From Pseudomonas sp. P8_229 (GTDB lineage: Bacteria; Pseudomonadota; Gammaproteobacteria; Pseudomonadales; Pseudomonadaceae), in contig NZ_CP125378.1 in NCBI RefSeq assembly GCF_034008635.1, positions 2,098,001-2,162,000 on the forward strand: a stretch of 64,000 bases of DNA. Direction: 5' to 3'. The translations under genes and the position numbers were made by a program. This document shows positions 49,145-58,313 of the stretch, piece after piece (position 1 is the stretch's first letter; every line of letters starts with the position of its first letter). The notes beneath the pieces were generated by a model. That model saw only the letters and a list, made by a program, of their open reading frames with translations. It was not told the origin of the DNA and did no database searches.

Positions 49145-50872
49145 ATGCGCCCACTCGCTTCCCTTGCCCCCCTTGCCCTGACCCTGATGCTCACTGCGTG
49201 CGGCGACGGCGAATCGCTGCTGCCTCCGGATGCGCGCCTGCCGGACGGCGGACGCTATCGCGGCGAGCTGGTCAACGGCTTGCTGCAAGGCCAGGGTCGC
49301 GTCGACTACCCCAACGGCAGCTGGTACGCCGGGCAGTTCGACAAGGGCCAATGGCACGGTCAGGGTGAGTGGCACGGCAGCAACGGCGAGGTCTATCGCG
49401 GCCAGTTCCAGCAGGGCCTGTTCGATGGCCAGGGCAGCCTGACCACCAACGCCAGCAGTTACACCGGCGGCTTCAAGCAGGGCCGGCGCGACGGCGAAGG
49501 CACCCTCAAGGAAAACGCCATGACCTACCGTGGCGAGTTCAAGGCTGACCAGTATTCCGGGCTGGGCCGTCTGGAAATGGACGACGGCAGCTCCTATCAG
49601 GGCCAGTTCACCCACGGCAAACCCAATGGCGAAGGCCAGCGCGGCGACGCCAGCGGCAATACGTTCAGCGGTCATTTCGTCAACGGCCAGCTCGAAGGCA
49701 ACGGCACGTTCAACAGTGCCGATGGCGACATCTATGTCGGCGGCTTCAAGAACAGTCAGCTGCACGGCAAGGGCCGCTATGAAAACGCCGATGGCGACGT
49801 CTGGCTCGGCCAGTTCAAGGAAGGCGCGCTGACCGGAAAAGGCGAATTGATTGGCGCTGACGGCAGCCATTACATCGGCTACTTCAATGACTGGCGCTTC
49901 AGTGGTCAGGGCCGCTTGAACCTGTCTGACGGCAGCTTCTACATCGGCGAGTTCGACAGCGACAGCTACGCCGGGCGCGGCACCCTGGTGCTGACCGATG
50001 GCACCGTGCTCAGCGGCACCTGGATCAACGGCCAACGCGTGCGTGACGCCGACGGCAAGCTCCTGCCCGACACCCTCGAACTCGGCCTGCTAGCTCAGGG
50101 CCGCCTGCTCGATGAGGCGCTGGCCGCCGTGCCCGCCTCGACACCGGCCGTTGAGCTGTACACTCTGACCCTCGGTGGCGACGGCAAGCAAAGCGTGTTC
50201 CTGCGCGAGTCCGACTACGTCGCCAATATGCTCACCACACGCTTCGGTGCCTATGGCCAGATTCGCCTGGTCAACCACCGCGACCATCTCGCCGATCGGC
50301 CGATGGCCACCCGCGAAAACCTGCGCCGCGCAGCGCAAACCCTGGCCGAACGCAGCGGCCCGGAAGACCTGGTGTTCATTTACCTGACCAGCCACGGCAC
50401 CGCCGAACACGAACTGGTGCTCGACCAGCCGCGCATGGAGCTGGCCGATCTGCCCGCCGATGAGCTCGCCGCCGTGCTCGCGCCGCTGAAAAATCGCGAC
50501 AAGGTGATCGTGATTTCATCGTGCTACTCCGGCGGTTTCATCCCCGCGCTGAAAGACGAGCGCACTCTGATCATGACCGCCTCACGTGCCGATCGGGTGT
50601 CGTTCGGCTGCTCGGAAGAAGCCAACTTCACCTACTTCGGCGATGCCTTGTTCGCCCAGGCGCTGAACCAGACCGACGACCTCGAACAAGCCTTCAAACT
50701 GGCCAAGGCCACGGTTGCCGAGCGTGAGCTGGCTGACAGTTTCGAAGCCTCGGAACCGCAGATCTGGGCGCCCAAGACCGTGCTGTCGCATTGGCAACTG
50801 CTACGCAAACAGCAAGCAAGAAAAGCTTTGCAAAGCGCTGCATTGAACGACGGAGCGACAAACAGCAACTAA
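49145..50872 (+). CDS. MORN-repeat lipoprotein with C-terminal C13 (legumain/caspase-like) peptidase domain
   Basis: 575 residues. Lipobox LTAC gives Cys19. Residues about 36-300 are roughly eleven MORN repeats (units such as YRGQFQQGLFDGQGSLT and YVGGFKNSQLHGKGRYENAD). From about 336 on there is a caspase-fold domain: LTLGGDGKQSVFLRESDYVA, catalytic H417 in YLTSHGTAEHE and C460 in VIVISSCYSGGF, the dyad spacing of peptidase C13. It should sit in the outer membrane facing the periplasm. Substrate and role are unknown; MORN repeats commonly bind lipids or proteins. Confidence 0.9.
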   Translation: MRPLASLAPLALTLMLTACGDGESLLPPDARLPDGGRYRGELVNGLLQGQGRVDYPNGSWYAGQFDKGQWHGQGEWHGSNGEVYRGQFQQGLFDGQGSLTTNASSYTGGFKQGRRDGEGTLKENAMTYRGEFKADQYSGLGRLEMDDGSSYQGQFTHGKPNGEGQRGDASGNTFSGHFVNGQLEGNGTFNSADGDIYVGGFKNSQLHGKGRYENADGDVWLGQFKEGALTGKGELIGADGSHYIGYFNDWRFSGQGRLNLSDGSFYIGEFDSDSYAGRGTLVLTDGTVLSGTWINGQRVRDADGKLLPDTLELGLLAQGRLLDEALAAVPASTPAVELYTLTLGGDGKQSVFLRESDYVANMLTTRFGAYGQIRLVNHRDHLADRPMATRENLRRAAQTLAERSGPEDLVFIYLTSHGTAEHELVLDQPRMELADLPADELAAVLAPLKNRDKVIVISSCYSGGFIPALKDERTLIMTASRADRVSFGCSEEANFTYFGDALFAQALNQTDDLEQAFKLAKATVAERELADSFEASEPQIWAPKTVLSHWQLLRKQQARKALQSAALNDGATNSN

Positions 50873-50899
50873 GCTGAACAGTATCAAGGGAGAGACACA

Positions 50900-51541
50900 A
50901 TGTACTTGACGCCTCAGCACGTATTGCTTGCCGGAGCCACCGGATTGACCGGTGAACACCTGCTCGACCGCTTGCTCAACGAGCCGACGATTTCTCGCGT
51001 GCTCGCCCCTTCGCGTCGACCCTTGGCGGAACATCCACATCTGGAAAACCCGGTCGGTGATCCACAGGCGTTTCTGCCTCAACTAAGTGGCCGGGTCGAT
51101 ATCGCCTATTGCTGCCTCGGCACCACGATCAAGCAGGCCGGTTCAGAAGCGGCGTTTCGTGCGGTGGATCTGGACATGGTCGTGGCGTTCGCCAAACGCG
51201 CGCGGGAGATGGGCGCGCGGCACCTGATTGTAATCAGCGCGATTGGCGCCGATCCGAAATCGTCGGTCTTCTACAATCGGGTCAAAGGCGAAATGGAACA
51301 AGCGCTGCGCGCCCAGGACTGGCCGCAACTGACCATTTGCCGGCCTTCGCTGTTGTTGGGCGAACGCACGGAGCCACGCTTGGCCGAACAGCTGGCCGGG
51401 CCGTTGTCGAAGCTGATTCCGGGAAAATACCGAGGCATCGAGGCCTGCCAATTGGCGCGGGCGATGTGGCGATTGGCGCTGGAAGAGCAGGATGGGGTGC
51501 GGGTGATCGAGTCGGATGAACTGCGCAAGCTAGGCAAATAA
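50900..51541 (+). CDS. NAD(P)-binding oxidoreductase (atypical SDR)
   Basis: 213 residues. N-terminal Rossmann motif [58 protein letters not shown] with Tyr and Lys in the SDR arrangement, and [17 protein letters not shown]. It resembles the HTATIP2/YbjT-like atypical short-chain dehydrogenases. Substrate unknown. It lies 27 bases after the MORN-peptidase gene on the same strand. Confidence 0.88.
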   Translation: MYLTPQHVLLAGATGLTGEHLLDRLLNEPTISRVLAPSRRPLAEHPHLENPVGDPQAFLPQLSGRVDIAYCCLGTTIKQAGSEAAFRAVDLDMVVAFAKRAREMGARHLIVISAIGADPKSSVFYNRVKGEMEQALRAQDWPQLTICRPSLLLGERTEPRLAEQLAGPLSKLIPGKYRGIEACQLARAMWRLALEEQDGVRVIESDELRKLGK

Positions 51542-51554
51542 TCTTCCGCCGCAT

Positions 51555-51661
51555 GATCGTTCCCACGCTCTGCGTGGGAATGCAGCCATGGACGCTCTGC
51601 GTCCCAAAGCGTGACGCAGAGCGTCACCGGAGGCGTTACCACGCAGAGCGTGGGAACGATC
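51555..51661. repeat. REP-type inverted repeats, class D
   Basis: GATCGTTCCCACGCTCTGCG at the left and CGCAGAGCGTGGGAACGATC at the right enclose GACGCTCTGCGTC and GACGCAGAGCGTC arms, between convergent genes. Confidence 0.88.
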
Positions 51662-51668
51662 TGTCTAA

Positions 51669-51953
51669 CTACAATCCGCCCGTTGCCTGAAACCCCACGC
51701 CGATAACCGTCAGCAATGACAACGGCAACAGCAGCGTATCGAGCAATGCACTCGCCGGCAGGTCCACCCCCGGATAGCTCGGCGCTTCAGCCCCGAACCG
51801 ATCCATCGCACAGCACCCGCCATTCATCGCGTACAAATCCAGCCGCGTCCCGGAGTACACCACTGGCGCACCCGGCTTGGCGGCATCCAGCGTCCGCGCC
51901 GTGGCGCAGCCGGCCAGTTGCAGCGCCAGCACCATCGTCAGCAGCTTATTCAT
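51669..51953 (-). CDS. YceK/YidQ-family lipoprotein
   Basis: 94 residues. Lipobox LAGC (Cys16). [20 protein letters not shown] followed by [20 protein letters not shown] is the DUF1375 (YceK/YidQ) pattern. Outer-membrane or periplasmic lipoprotein of unknown function. Its start overlaps the ubiX stop by 8 bases, so translation is probably coupled. Confidence 0.88.
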   Translation of the reverse strand: MNKLLTMVLALQLAGCATARTLDAAKPGAPVVYSGTRLDLYAMNGGCCAMDRFGAEAPSYPGVDLPASALLDTLLLPLSLLTVIGVGFQATGGL

Positions 51954-52593
51954 CGCTGCTCAGATGATGCTCGCCCCAACGCGGCAGCATGTCCTGAGGA
52001 ATGCCCAGCAGATTGAGAATCCGCGCCACGACGAAATCGATCAGGTCATCGATGGTCTGTGGCTGGTGATAGAAACCCGGCGAGGCCGGCAGGATGGTCA
52101 CGCCCATGTTCGACAGCTTGAGCATGTGCTCCAGATGAATGCTCGAATACGGCGCTTCGCGCGGCACCAGAATCAACTGGCGACGTTCCTTCAGCGTCAC
52201 GTCCGCAGCCCGCTCGATCAGGTTGTTGCAGGCGCCGGTGGCAATCGCCGACAAGGTGCCGGTGGAACACGGCACCACGACCATCGCCGCTGGCGCGCCG
52301 GAGCCCGAGGCCACCGGCGACATCCAGTCTTCCTTGCCGTACACGCGGATCTGCCCGGCCGCTGCCCCGGTGTACTCGGTGAGGAACGCCTGCATCATCT
52401 GCGGCTTGGGCGGCAACGTGACATCGGTCTCGGTGGCCATCACCAGTTGCGCCGCCTTGGAGATCAGGAAGTGTACTTCGCGATCTTCACGCACCAGGCA
52501 ATCGAGCAGGCGCAATCCGTACTGCGCGCCGGACGCGCCGGTCATCGCCAGCGTGATGCGTTCCGGGCCGCCGTCCTGGGAAAGAGTGTTCAT
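51946..52593 (-). CDS. ubiX: Flavin prenyltransferase UbiX
   Basis: 215 residues. Attaches dimethylallyl to FMN to make the prenyl-FMN cofactor for UbiD in ubiquinone synthesis. [19 protein letters not shown] binds [23 protein letters not shown] follows, then [20 protein letters not shown] and [20 protein letters not shown]. The start overlaps the mpl stop by 4 bases (ATGA). The P. aeruginosa enzyme encoded at the same place (PA4019) is structurally characterised. Confidence 0.97.
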   Translation of the reverse strand: MNTLSQDGGPERITLAMTGASGAQYGLRLLDCLVREDREVHFLISKAAQLVMATETDVTLPPKPQMMQAFLTEYTGAAAGQIRVYGKEDWMSPVASGSGAPAAMVVVPCSTGTLSAIATGACNNLIERAADVTLKERRQLILVPREAPYSSIHLEHMLKLSNMGVTILPASPGFYHQPQTIDDLIDFVVARILNLLGIPQDMLPRWGEHHLSSDE

Positions 52594-53939
52594 TGCAGCG
52601 CCTCGGCGAGTTTGCCGTGCAGGCCGCCGAAGCCGCCGTTGCTCATGATCACCACGTGAGTGCCACGCTGAGCCTGGCTCTTCACGCGTTCGATGATGCC
52701 TTCAAGCGAATCGCTGACAATCGACGGCACGGTGCACAGTGCGGCGGTACCGGCCAGATCCCAGCCGAGGTTGGCCGGGGCGTACCAGATCACCTGGTCG
52801 GCATCGACCACGCTGTCCGGCAGACCGTCACGGTGCGCGCCGAGCTTCATCGAGTTGGAGCGCGGCTCGATGATCGCGATCAGCGGTGCGTCACCGATAC
52901 GTTTGCGCAAGCCATCGAGGGTGGTGGCGATCGCGGTCGGGTGGTGGGCGAAGTCGTCGTAGATGGTGATGCCGCGTACTTCGGCGACTTTCTCCATCCG
53001 GCGTTTGACGTTCTTGAATGCGCTCAATCCGGCGATGCCCATCGATGGCACCACACCAACATGCCGCGCAGCCGCCAGGGCAGCCAGGGCGTTGGCGACG
53101 TTGTGCTGACCGGTCAGTTCCCATTCGACGGTGCCTTGAGACACGCCTTCGAACATCACTTCGAACGCCGAACCATCGCCTTTCAGCAACTTGACCTGCC
53201 ACTGACCGCCGGCACCGGTGGTTTGCACCGGGGTCCAGCAGCCCATTTCGATCACGCGCTGCAAGGCAGGCTCGGTCGTCGGGTGAATCACCAGACCTTC
53301 GCTCGGGATGGTCCGCACCAAATGGTGGAACTGCCGCTCGATCGCCGGCAGATCGGGGAAGATATCAGCGTGATCGAACTCAAGGTTGTTGAGGATCGCG
53401 GTGCGCGGGCGATAGTGGACGAACTTCGAACGCTTGTCGAAGAACGCGCTGTCGTATTCGTCCGCCTCGATCACGAAGAACGGCGTGCCGCCCAGACGCG
53501 CGGACACCGAGAAGTTCTGCGGCACACCGCCGATCAGGAACCCCGGGCTCATGCCGGCGTGTTCCAGTACCCAGGCGAGCATACTGCTGGTGGTGGTCTT
53601 GCCGTGCGTACCGGCGACCGCCAGCACCCAGCGACCCTGCAGCACGTGATCGGCCAGCCACTGCGGGCCGGAGACGTAAGGCAGGCCTTTGTTCAGCACA
53701 TATTCCACCGCCGGGTTGCCGCGGGACATGGCGTTGCCGATCACCACCAGATCCGGCGCCGGATCGAGCTGAGCCGGGTCGTAGCCTTGGGTCAGTTGAA
53801 TGCCCTGAGCCTCAAGCTGCGTGCTCATCGGCGGATAGACGTTGGCGTCGGAGCCAGTCACGTGATGGCCCAGCTCTTTGGCCAGAACCGCCATCGAGCC
53901 CATGAAAGTCCCGCAGATACCCAGAATATGAATGTGCAT
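52590..53939 (-). CDS. mpl: UDP-N-acetylmuramate:L-alanyl-gamma-D-glutamyl-meso-diaminopimelate ligase
   Basis: 449 residues from the ATG at 53939 ([20 protein letters not shown]). Mur-ligase family enzyme that joins recycled murein tripeptide to UDP-MurNAc. ATP-binding [35 protein letters not shown] with the Mpl-specific region, [15 protein letters not shown] and [11 protein letters not shown] are present. It complements ldcA in peptidoglycan recycling. A longer frame opens at 54041 within a REP and is not used. Confidence 0.97.
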   Translation of the reverse strand: MHIHILGICGTFMGSMAVLAKELGHHVTGSDANVYPPMSTQLEAQGIQLTQGYDPAQLDPAPDLVVIGNAMSRGNPAVEYVLNKGLPYVSGPQWLADHVLQGRWVLAVAGTHGKTTTSSMLAWVLEHAGMSPGFLIGGVPQNFSVSARLGGTPFFVIEADEYDSAFFDKRSKFVHYRPRTAILNNLEFDHADIFPDLPAIERQFHHLVRTIPSEGLVIHPTTEPALQRVIEMGCWTPVQTTGAGGQWQVKLLKGDGSAFEVMFEGVSQGTVEWELTGQHNVANALAALAAARHVGVVPSMGIAGLSAFKNVKRRMEKVAEVRGITIYDDFAHHPTAIATTLDGLRKRIGDAPLIAIIEPRSNSMKLGAHRDGLPDSVVDADQVIWYAPANLGWDLAGTAALCTVPSIVSDSLEGIIERVKSQAQRGTHVVIMSNGGFGGLHGKLAEALQ

Positions 53940-54017
53940 AGTCGACCTCGTAAAACATGGCCGCAGGTTAGCGTAGGGTGGGGAAAATCGCACCTTGTGT
54001 TTCGCCTTTGCCGACGC

Positions 54018-54083
54018 CTTCGCGAGCAAGCCCGCTCCCACAAAATCAGCGCTGACCCTGTGGGGGGACGGGCTTGCTCGCGA
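54018..54083. repeat. REPIN, class A
   Basis: TTCGCGAGCAAGCCCGCTCC at the left and GACGGGCTTGCTCGCGAA at the right, with a short spacer, between eatR and mpl. Confidence 0.88.
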
Positions 54084-54098
54084 ATGGCGCGACTCGGT

Positions 54099-56006
54099 TC
54101 AGCGGCTAATCGCGTGTTTACGCAGCTTTCTATAAAGGGTGTTGCGGCTGACCCCGAGTTGTTGCGCGGTCTGGGTCATGTGCCAGCGGGTCTGCTCCAG
54201 CACATTGAGCAACGCCAAACGCTCGGCGCCCTCCAGCGGATGCTCGGACTCAACCGTCTTCAGCTCCAGTGGCGGCCGCACCTGACGAATCATCGCCGGC
54301 AGATCCTCCAGCCCGATCCGACCGTCATCGCACAACGCCGCCAGCGTACGCAGAACATTGCGCAACTGCCGCACGTTGCCCGGCCAGTTGAAGGCCAGCA
54401 ACGCCTGGCGCGCCGGTTCGTCGATCACGATAATTTCCCCACCCGCCTCCTCGGCCAGCAGGAAATCCAGCAATTGCGACTTGTCGCTGCGTTCGCGCAA
54501 CGCCGGTAGCGCGACTTCGAGGCCGTTGAGCCGGTAATACAGGTCTTCACGGAAACTGCCGTCTTCGACCCGCTCCAGCAGATTGCGGTGGGTGGCGCTG
54601 ATGATCCGCACGTTGACCGCCTCCGGTTCGCCGCCGATCGGCACCACTTGGCGGTCTTCCAGCACCCGCAACAAACGGGTCTGCAACGCCAGCGGCATGT
54701 CGCCGATTTCATCGAGAAACAGCGTGCCGCCATCGGCCTGCTGCAACTTGCCGCGCATGCCGTCCTTGCGCGCGCCGGTGAAACTGCCGCCGCGATAACC
54801 GAACAACTCGCTCTCGATCAGACTCTCGGGAATCGCCGCGCAGTTAAGGGCGACGAAAGCTTTGTTGGCGCGTTGACTGGCATGATGCACGGCCTTGGCG
54901 AAAGCCTCCTTGCCGGAGCCGGTTTCGCCGTTGACCAGCAGCGGCACATCACGCTCGAACACGCGCAGCGCCTTGCGGAAATCGGCCTGCAGCGCCGCGT
55001 CACCGAGGCAAATGCCCGCCAGTGGTTGAGCCTTGACCACCACCGGCGCCGGCATGATCGGCAGCGGCTTGCGTGATTCGCCGCGCAGCAAGGCAAACAG
55101 AGGCCGCCCGTCACGGGTGCGCAACGGCCAACTGGCGCTGGCATTGGCACTGGCGCGGCCAAGCAGTTCGTCCAGCGAGCAATCGAAAAACGCTTCCACC
55201 GGTTTGCCGAGCAAGCCACCGCGAATATGCCCCAGCAGGTTCAGCGCACTCTGGTTGACCGCGCTGATCCGCCCTTCCCCGTCAAACGCCAGCAGCCCTT
55301 CGCTGAACAAGCCGACGGACTCGGCCTGCAGATGAAATCGCAGCAACCACTGGTTATCGAAGCAACGCAGGAAATAGCAGCTCTCGATCATCTTCGCCGA
55401 CAGATTGACCAGCGCCATGGTGTGGAACTGGCTCTGGCGTGAAACATCGTGGCGCGCCGAGGACACGTCGAGCACCGCGAGCAATTCGCCGTGCGGGTCG
55501 AACACCGGGCTCGCCGAGCAGGTCAGCCCGGTGTGGCGGCCGCGAAAGTGTTCGTCCTGGTGAATGGTCAGCGCCTGGCGCTCGACCAGGCAGGTGCCGA
55601 TGCCGTTGGTGCCTTCGCAGGCTTCGCTCCAGTCGGCGCCGAGCCAGAGCCCGGCACGTTCGAAAATCTTGCGCTCGGCGGGTGCGGTGACACAGTTGAG
55701 GATCACCCCGCGCGCGTCGGTCAGCAGCACCGCGTGGCCGGCCCCGGACAGTTGTTGATGCAGGCTGCTCATTTCATTGCCGGCAATCTGCAACACCTGT
55801 TGCAGCCGCTCGCGGCTTTCGAGGACGCGCCCGTGTTCGAGCACGGTGGGCGCCATGGCCAAGGCCGGGTCGAGGTGATAGTCCTCAAGACAGCGCAGCC
55901 ACGAACGGGCAATCGACGGATCGGCACCGGGCCCGTGCAAGTGCGGCTTGCCCTGGGTCACGGTGAGCACCTGTTGGGCATGGCGACTCAAATGGTTGTC
56001 GTGCAT
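54099..56006 (-). CDS. eatR: Sigma-54-dependent transcriptional activator EatR
   Basis: 635 residues. An AcoR-like N-terminal GAF region (about 75-200, CEGTNGIGTCLVERQALTIH) precedes a PAS-like segment (about 225-310) and the AAA+ sigma-54 interaction domain with Walker A G360-ETGSGK, GSFTGA at 407-412 (family consensus GAFTGA) and Walker B TLFLDEIG (D432-E433). A Fis-type helix-turn-helix (TAQQLGVSRNTLYRKLRK) ends the protein. It is divergent from the aldehyde dehydrogenase gene, as is P. aeruginosa EatR (PA4021), which with RpoN drives ethanolamine catabolism. The inducer is probably ethanolamine or acetaldehyde. Confidence 0.9.
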   Translation of the reverse strand: MHDNHLSRHAQQVLTVTQGKPHLHGPGADPSIARSWLRCLEDYHLDPALAMAPTVLEHGRVLESRERLQQVLQIAGNEMSSLHQQLSGAGHAVLLTDARGVILNCVTAPAERKIFERAGLWLGADWSEACEGTNGIGTCLVERQALTIHQDEHFRGRHTGLTCSASPVFDPHGELLAVLDVSSARHDVSRQSQFHTMALVNLSAKMIESCYFLRCFDNQWLLRFHLQAESVGLFSEGLLAFDGEGRISAVNQSALNLLGHIRGGLLGKPVEAFFDCSLDELLGRASANASASWPLRTRDGRPLFALLRGESRKPLPIMPAPVVVKAQPLAGICLGDAALQADFRKALRVFERDVPLLVNGETGSGKEAFAKAVHHASQRANKAFVALNCAAIPESLIESELFGYRGGSFTGARKDGMRGKLQQADGGTLFLDEIGDMPLALQTRLLRVLEDRQVVPIGGEPEAVNVRIISATHRNLLERVEDGSFREDLYYRLNGLEVALPALRERSDKSQLLDFLLAEEAGGEIIVIDEPARQALLAFNWPGNVRQLRNVLRTLAALCDDGRIGLEDLPAMIRQVRPPLELKTVESEHPLEGAERLALLNVLEQTRWHMTQTAQQLGVSRNTLYRKLRKHAISR

Positions 56007-56061
56007 TTCTTATTATTCTCCCCGAGATCAGTGCCGCCTCTTGGTTGGCTGGCACATACCT

Positions 56062-56209
56062 TGTGGTGAGGGGATTTATCCCCGATGGGTTGCGAAGCAC
56101 CCCCAATCAAACCAACGTGGCTTCTTAGATTCACCGCGTACACCGGATTTACGACTGCTGCGCAGCCGATCGGGGCGGTGCGACGTTTCGCTAAATCCCC
56201 TCGCCACAA
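56062..56209. repeat. REP-type inverted pair, class C
   Basis: TGTGGTGAGGGGATTTATCC at the left and CGCTAAATCCCCTCGCCACA at the right, very like the pair at 13043-13191, including the GATCGGGGCGGTGCGACG stretch. Confidence 0.88.
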
Positions 56210-56280
56210 GGGGTACATCTGGGCGATTTGCAGCCAGCATCCTCCAGCCGTCGGCGCATTGCAATGCTGGCGAGACCGCT

Positions 56281-56345
56281 CGGTCACAGGCTGTGCCAAA
56301 AGCGGTACAAACTGTCACCCAGGCTGTACCGAAACCGTCACAGGC
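56281..56345 (+). promoter_or_regulatory. Probable upstream activator sites
   Basis: CGGTACA (56303-56309) and TGTACCG (56325-56331) form a perfect 7-base inverted repeat. CACAGGCTGTG (56285-56295) is a second palindrome, and ACTGTCACC / ACCGTCACAG repeat in tandem. They lie about 75-125 bases before the -24 box, the usual distance for sigma-54 activator sites. Binding by EatR is inferred. Confidence 0.55.
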
Positions 56346-56405
56346 GCCGTCCGCCTGTCCGACAAAAAATACGCAAGGCCTTGATTTGCCTGACTTGCAC
56401 GGCAA

Positions 56406-56421
56406 TGGCCCGAGCTTTGCT
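56406..56421 (+). promoter_or_regulatory. Sigma-54 promoter of the aldehyde dehydrogenase gene
   Basis: TGGCCCG-AGCT-TTGCT fits the -24/-12 consensus TGGCACG-N4-TTGCW with one change, 65 bases before the ATG. Confidence 0.75.
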
Positions 56422-56486
56422 CTACGCTTATATCAAGCGCACTTGCGCGTTTCTCTAATAAGTACAAAGCCAAGGAGAACATCATC

Positions 56487-58007
56487 ATGCGTTACGCTCA
56501 CCCCGGTACTGAAGGCGCCAAAGTCTCGTTCAAGAGCAAGTACGGTAACTACATCGGCGGCGAGTTCGTCGCGCCTGTCAAAGGTCAGTACTTCACCAAT
56601 ACCTCGCCAGTGAATGGCCAGCCGATTGCCGAATTCCCCCGTTCCACTGCCGAAGACATCGACAAGGCACTGGACGCCGCCCACGCTGCTGCCGATACAT
56701 GGGGTTCGACCTCGGTGCAGGCGCGCTCGCTGATCCTGCTGAAAATCGCCGACCGCATCGAACAGAACCTCGAACTGCTGGCGATCACCGAAACCTGGGA
56801 CAACGGCAAAGCCATCCGCGAAACCCTCAACGCCGACATCCCGCTGGCGGCCGACCATTTCCGCTACTTCGCTGGCTGCCTGCGCGCTCAGGAAGGCAGC
56901 GCTGCCGAAATCGACGGCAACACCGTGGCCTATCACATCCATGAACCGCTGGGCGTGGTCGGCCAGATCATCCCCTGGAACTTCCCGCTGCTGATGGCCG
57001 CGTGGAAACTCGCCCCGGCGCTGGCCGCCGGCAACTGCGTGGTGCTCAAGCCTGCCGAGCAGACTCCGCTGGGCATCTGCGTACTGATGGAGCTGATCGG
57101 TGATCTGCTGCCACCGGGCGTGCTCAACGTGGTGCAAGGTTTCGGCAAAGAAGCCGGTGAAGCGCTGGCCACCAGCAAACGCATCGCCAAGATCGCGTTC
57201 ACCGGCTCGACCCCGGTCGGCTCGCACATCATGAAATGCGCGGCCGAGAACATCATTCCGTCCACCGTGGAACTGGGTGGCAAGTCACCGAACATCTTCT
57301 TCGAAGACATCATGCAGGCCGAACCGACGTTCATCGAGAAGGCAGCCGAAGGTCTGGTGCTGGCGTTCTTCAACCAGGGCGAAGTCTGCACCTGCCCGTC
57401 CCGTGCGCTGGTACAGGAATCGATCTACGACGAGTTCATGGCCGTCGTCATGAAAAAAGTCCTGCAGATCAAACGCGGCGACCCGCTGGACACCGACACC
57501 ATGGTCGGCGCACAGGCGTCCGAGCAGCAGTTCGACAAGATCCTGTCGTACCTGGAAATCGCCAAGGGCGAAGGTGCCGAGCTGCTGACCGGCGGCAAGG
57601 TGGAAAAACTCGAGGGCAATCTGGCGACCGGGTATTACATCCAGCCGACCCTGCTCAAGGGCACCAATAAAATGCGCGTGTTCCAGGAAGAAATCTTCGG
57701 CCCGGTGGTGAGCATCACTACCTTCAAGGACGAAGCCGAAGCCCTGGCGATTGCCAACGACACCGAGTTCGGCCTCGGTGCCGGCCTGTGGACCCGCGAC
57801 ATCAACCGCGCCTACCGCATGGGCCGCGCGATCAAGGCCGGTCGCGTGTGGACCAACTGCTACCACCTGTACCCGGCGCACGCCGCGTTCGGCGGGTACA
57901 AGAAGTCCGGCGTCGGCCGTGAAACCCACAAGATGATGCTCGATCACTATCAGCAGACCAAAAACCTGCTGGTGAGCTACGACATCAATCCGTTGGGCTT
58001 CTTCTAA
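56487..58007 (+). CDS. NAD-dependent aldehyde dehydrogenase (acetaldehyde oxidation)
   Basis: 506 residues, the ExaC/AcoD-type length. [21 protein letters not shown]188 in LKPAEQTP, cofactor loop GSTPVGSHI, catalytic E262 (ELGGKSP) and C301 ([14 protein letters not shown]) are intact. The context next to eatR and eutBC says it oxidises the acetaldehyde from ethanolamine, giving acetate. The PAO1 orthologue is PA4022 as I recall; several symbols are in use, so none is given. CAAGGAGAAC precedes the ATG, and a hairpin terminator follows. Confidence 0.95.
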   Translation: MRYAHPGTEGAKVSFKSKYGNYIGGEFVAPVKGQYFTNTSPVNGQPIAEFPRSTAEDIDKALDAAHAAADTWGSTSVQARSLILLKIADRIEQNLELLAITETWDNGKAIRETLNADIPLAADHFRYFAGCLRAQEGSAAEIDGNTVAYHIHEPLGVVGQIIPWNFPLLMAAWKLAPALAAGNCVVLKPAEQTPLGICVLMELIGDLLPPGVLNVVQGFGKEAGEALATSKRIAKIAFTGSTPVGSHIMKCAAENIIPSTVELGGKSPNIFFEDIMQAEPTFIEKAAEGLVLAFFNQGEVCTCPSRALVQESIYDEFMAVVMKKVLQIKRGDPLDTDTMVGAQASEQQFDKILSYLEIAKGEGAELLTGGKVEKLEGNLATGYYIQPTLLKGTNKMRVFQEEIFGPVVSITTFKDEAEALAIANDTEFGLGAGLWTRDINRAYRMGRAIKAGRVWTNCYHLYPAHAAFGGYKKSGVGRETHKMMLDHYQQTKNLLVSYDINPLGFF

Positions 58008-58014
58008 AATCCTG

Positions 58015-58040
58015 GGCAACACAGATGATTCTGTGTTGCC
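58015..58040 (+). terminator. Hairpin after the aldehyde dehydrogenase gene
   Basis: GGCAACACAGA (58015-58025) pairs perfectly with TCTGTGTTGCC (58030-58040) around TGAT, 7 bases past the stop. Only TGTTC follows, so termination may be partial. Confidence 0.6.
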
Positions 58041-58050
58041 TGTTCAATCG

Positions 58051-58147
58051 CCTTCGCGAGCAAGCCCGCTCCCACAGGGGACTTGCGTCGACCCACACTG
58101 TTGGATTGGGCACAAATCCAATGTGGGAGCGGGCTTGCTCGCGAAGG
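58051..58147. repeat. REPIN, class A
   Basis: CCTTCGCGAGCAAGCCCGCT at the left and GCGGGCTTGCTCGCGAAGG at the right, between the dehydrogenase and permease genes and upstream of the permease's own promoter. Confidence 0.9.
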
Positions 58148-58184
58148 TGTCCTTAATGACACAACACACAAGGCTTGGCCGCTC

Positions 58185-58200
58185 TGGCACGGCCCTTGCG
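58185..58200 (+). promoter_or_regulatory. Sigma-54 promoter of the ethanolamine permease operon
   Basis: TGGCACG-GCCC-TTGCG matches the -24/-12 consensus (TGGCACG, TTGC) exactly with the correct 4-base spacing, 113 bases before the permease ATG. Confidence 0.85.
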
Positions 58201-58313
58201 TACCCGTCATTCAGGTTTTTGCCGAAAACTGCCGCTGCGTGAACAGCATCCATCCACCCAACCTCTGCACCCGAAAGTCCAACAGATCGAACAATAAAAA
58301 ACAGAGAGGACTT

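Larger units (their letters stand above)
56007..56486. other. Regulatory region between eatR and the aldehyde dehydrogenase gene
   Basis: A 480-base divergent gap with no gene. It holds a class C REP pair (56062-56209), probable activator-binding repeats around 56280-56345 and a sigma-54 promoter at 56406-56421, each listed separately. Confidence 0.75.

Noticed and set aside
52593..54509. 638-residue plus-strand frame opposite mpl
   Set aside because: It runs across mpl, a REPIN and the end of eatR, with no domain; a composition artefact.
58083..58313. N-terminal extension of the ethanolamine permease
   Set aside because: The frame is open upstream, but it passes through a REPIN and the sigma-54 promoter; the ATG at 58314 has a good ribosome site and gives the normal permease length.
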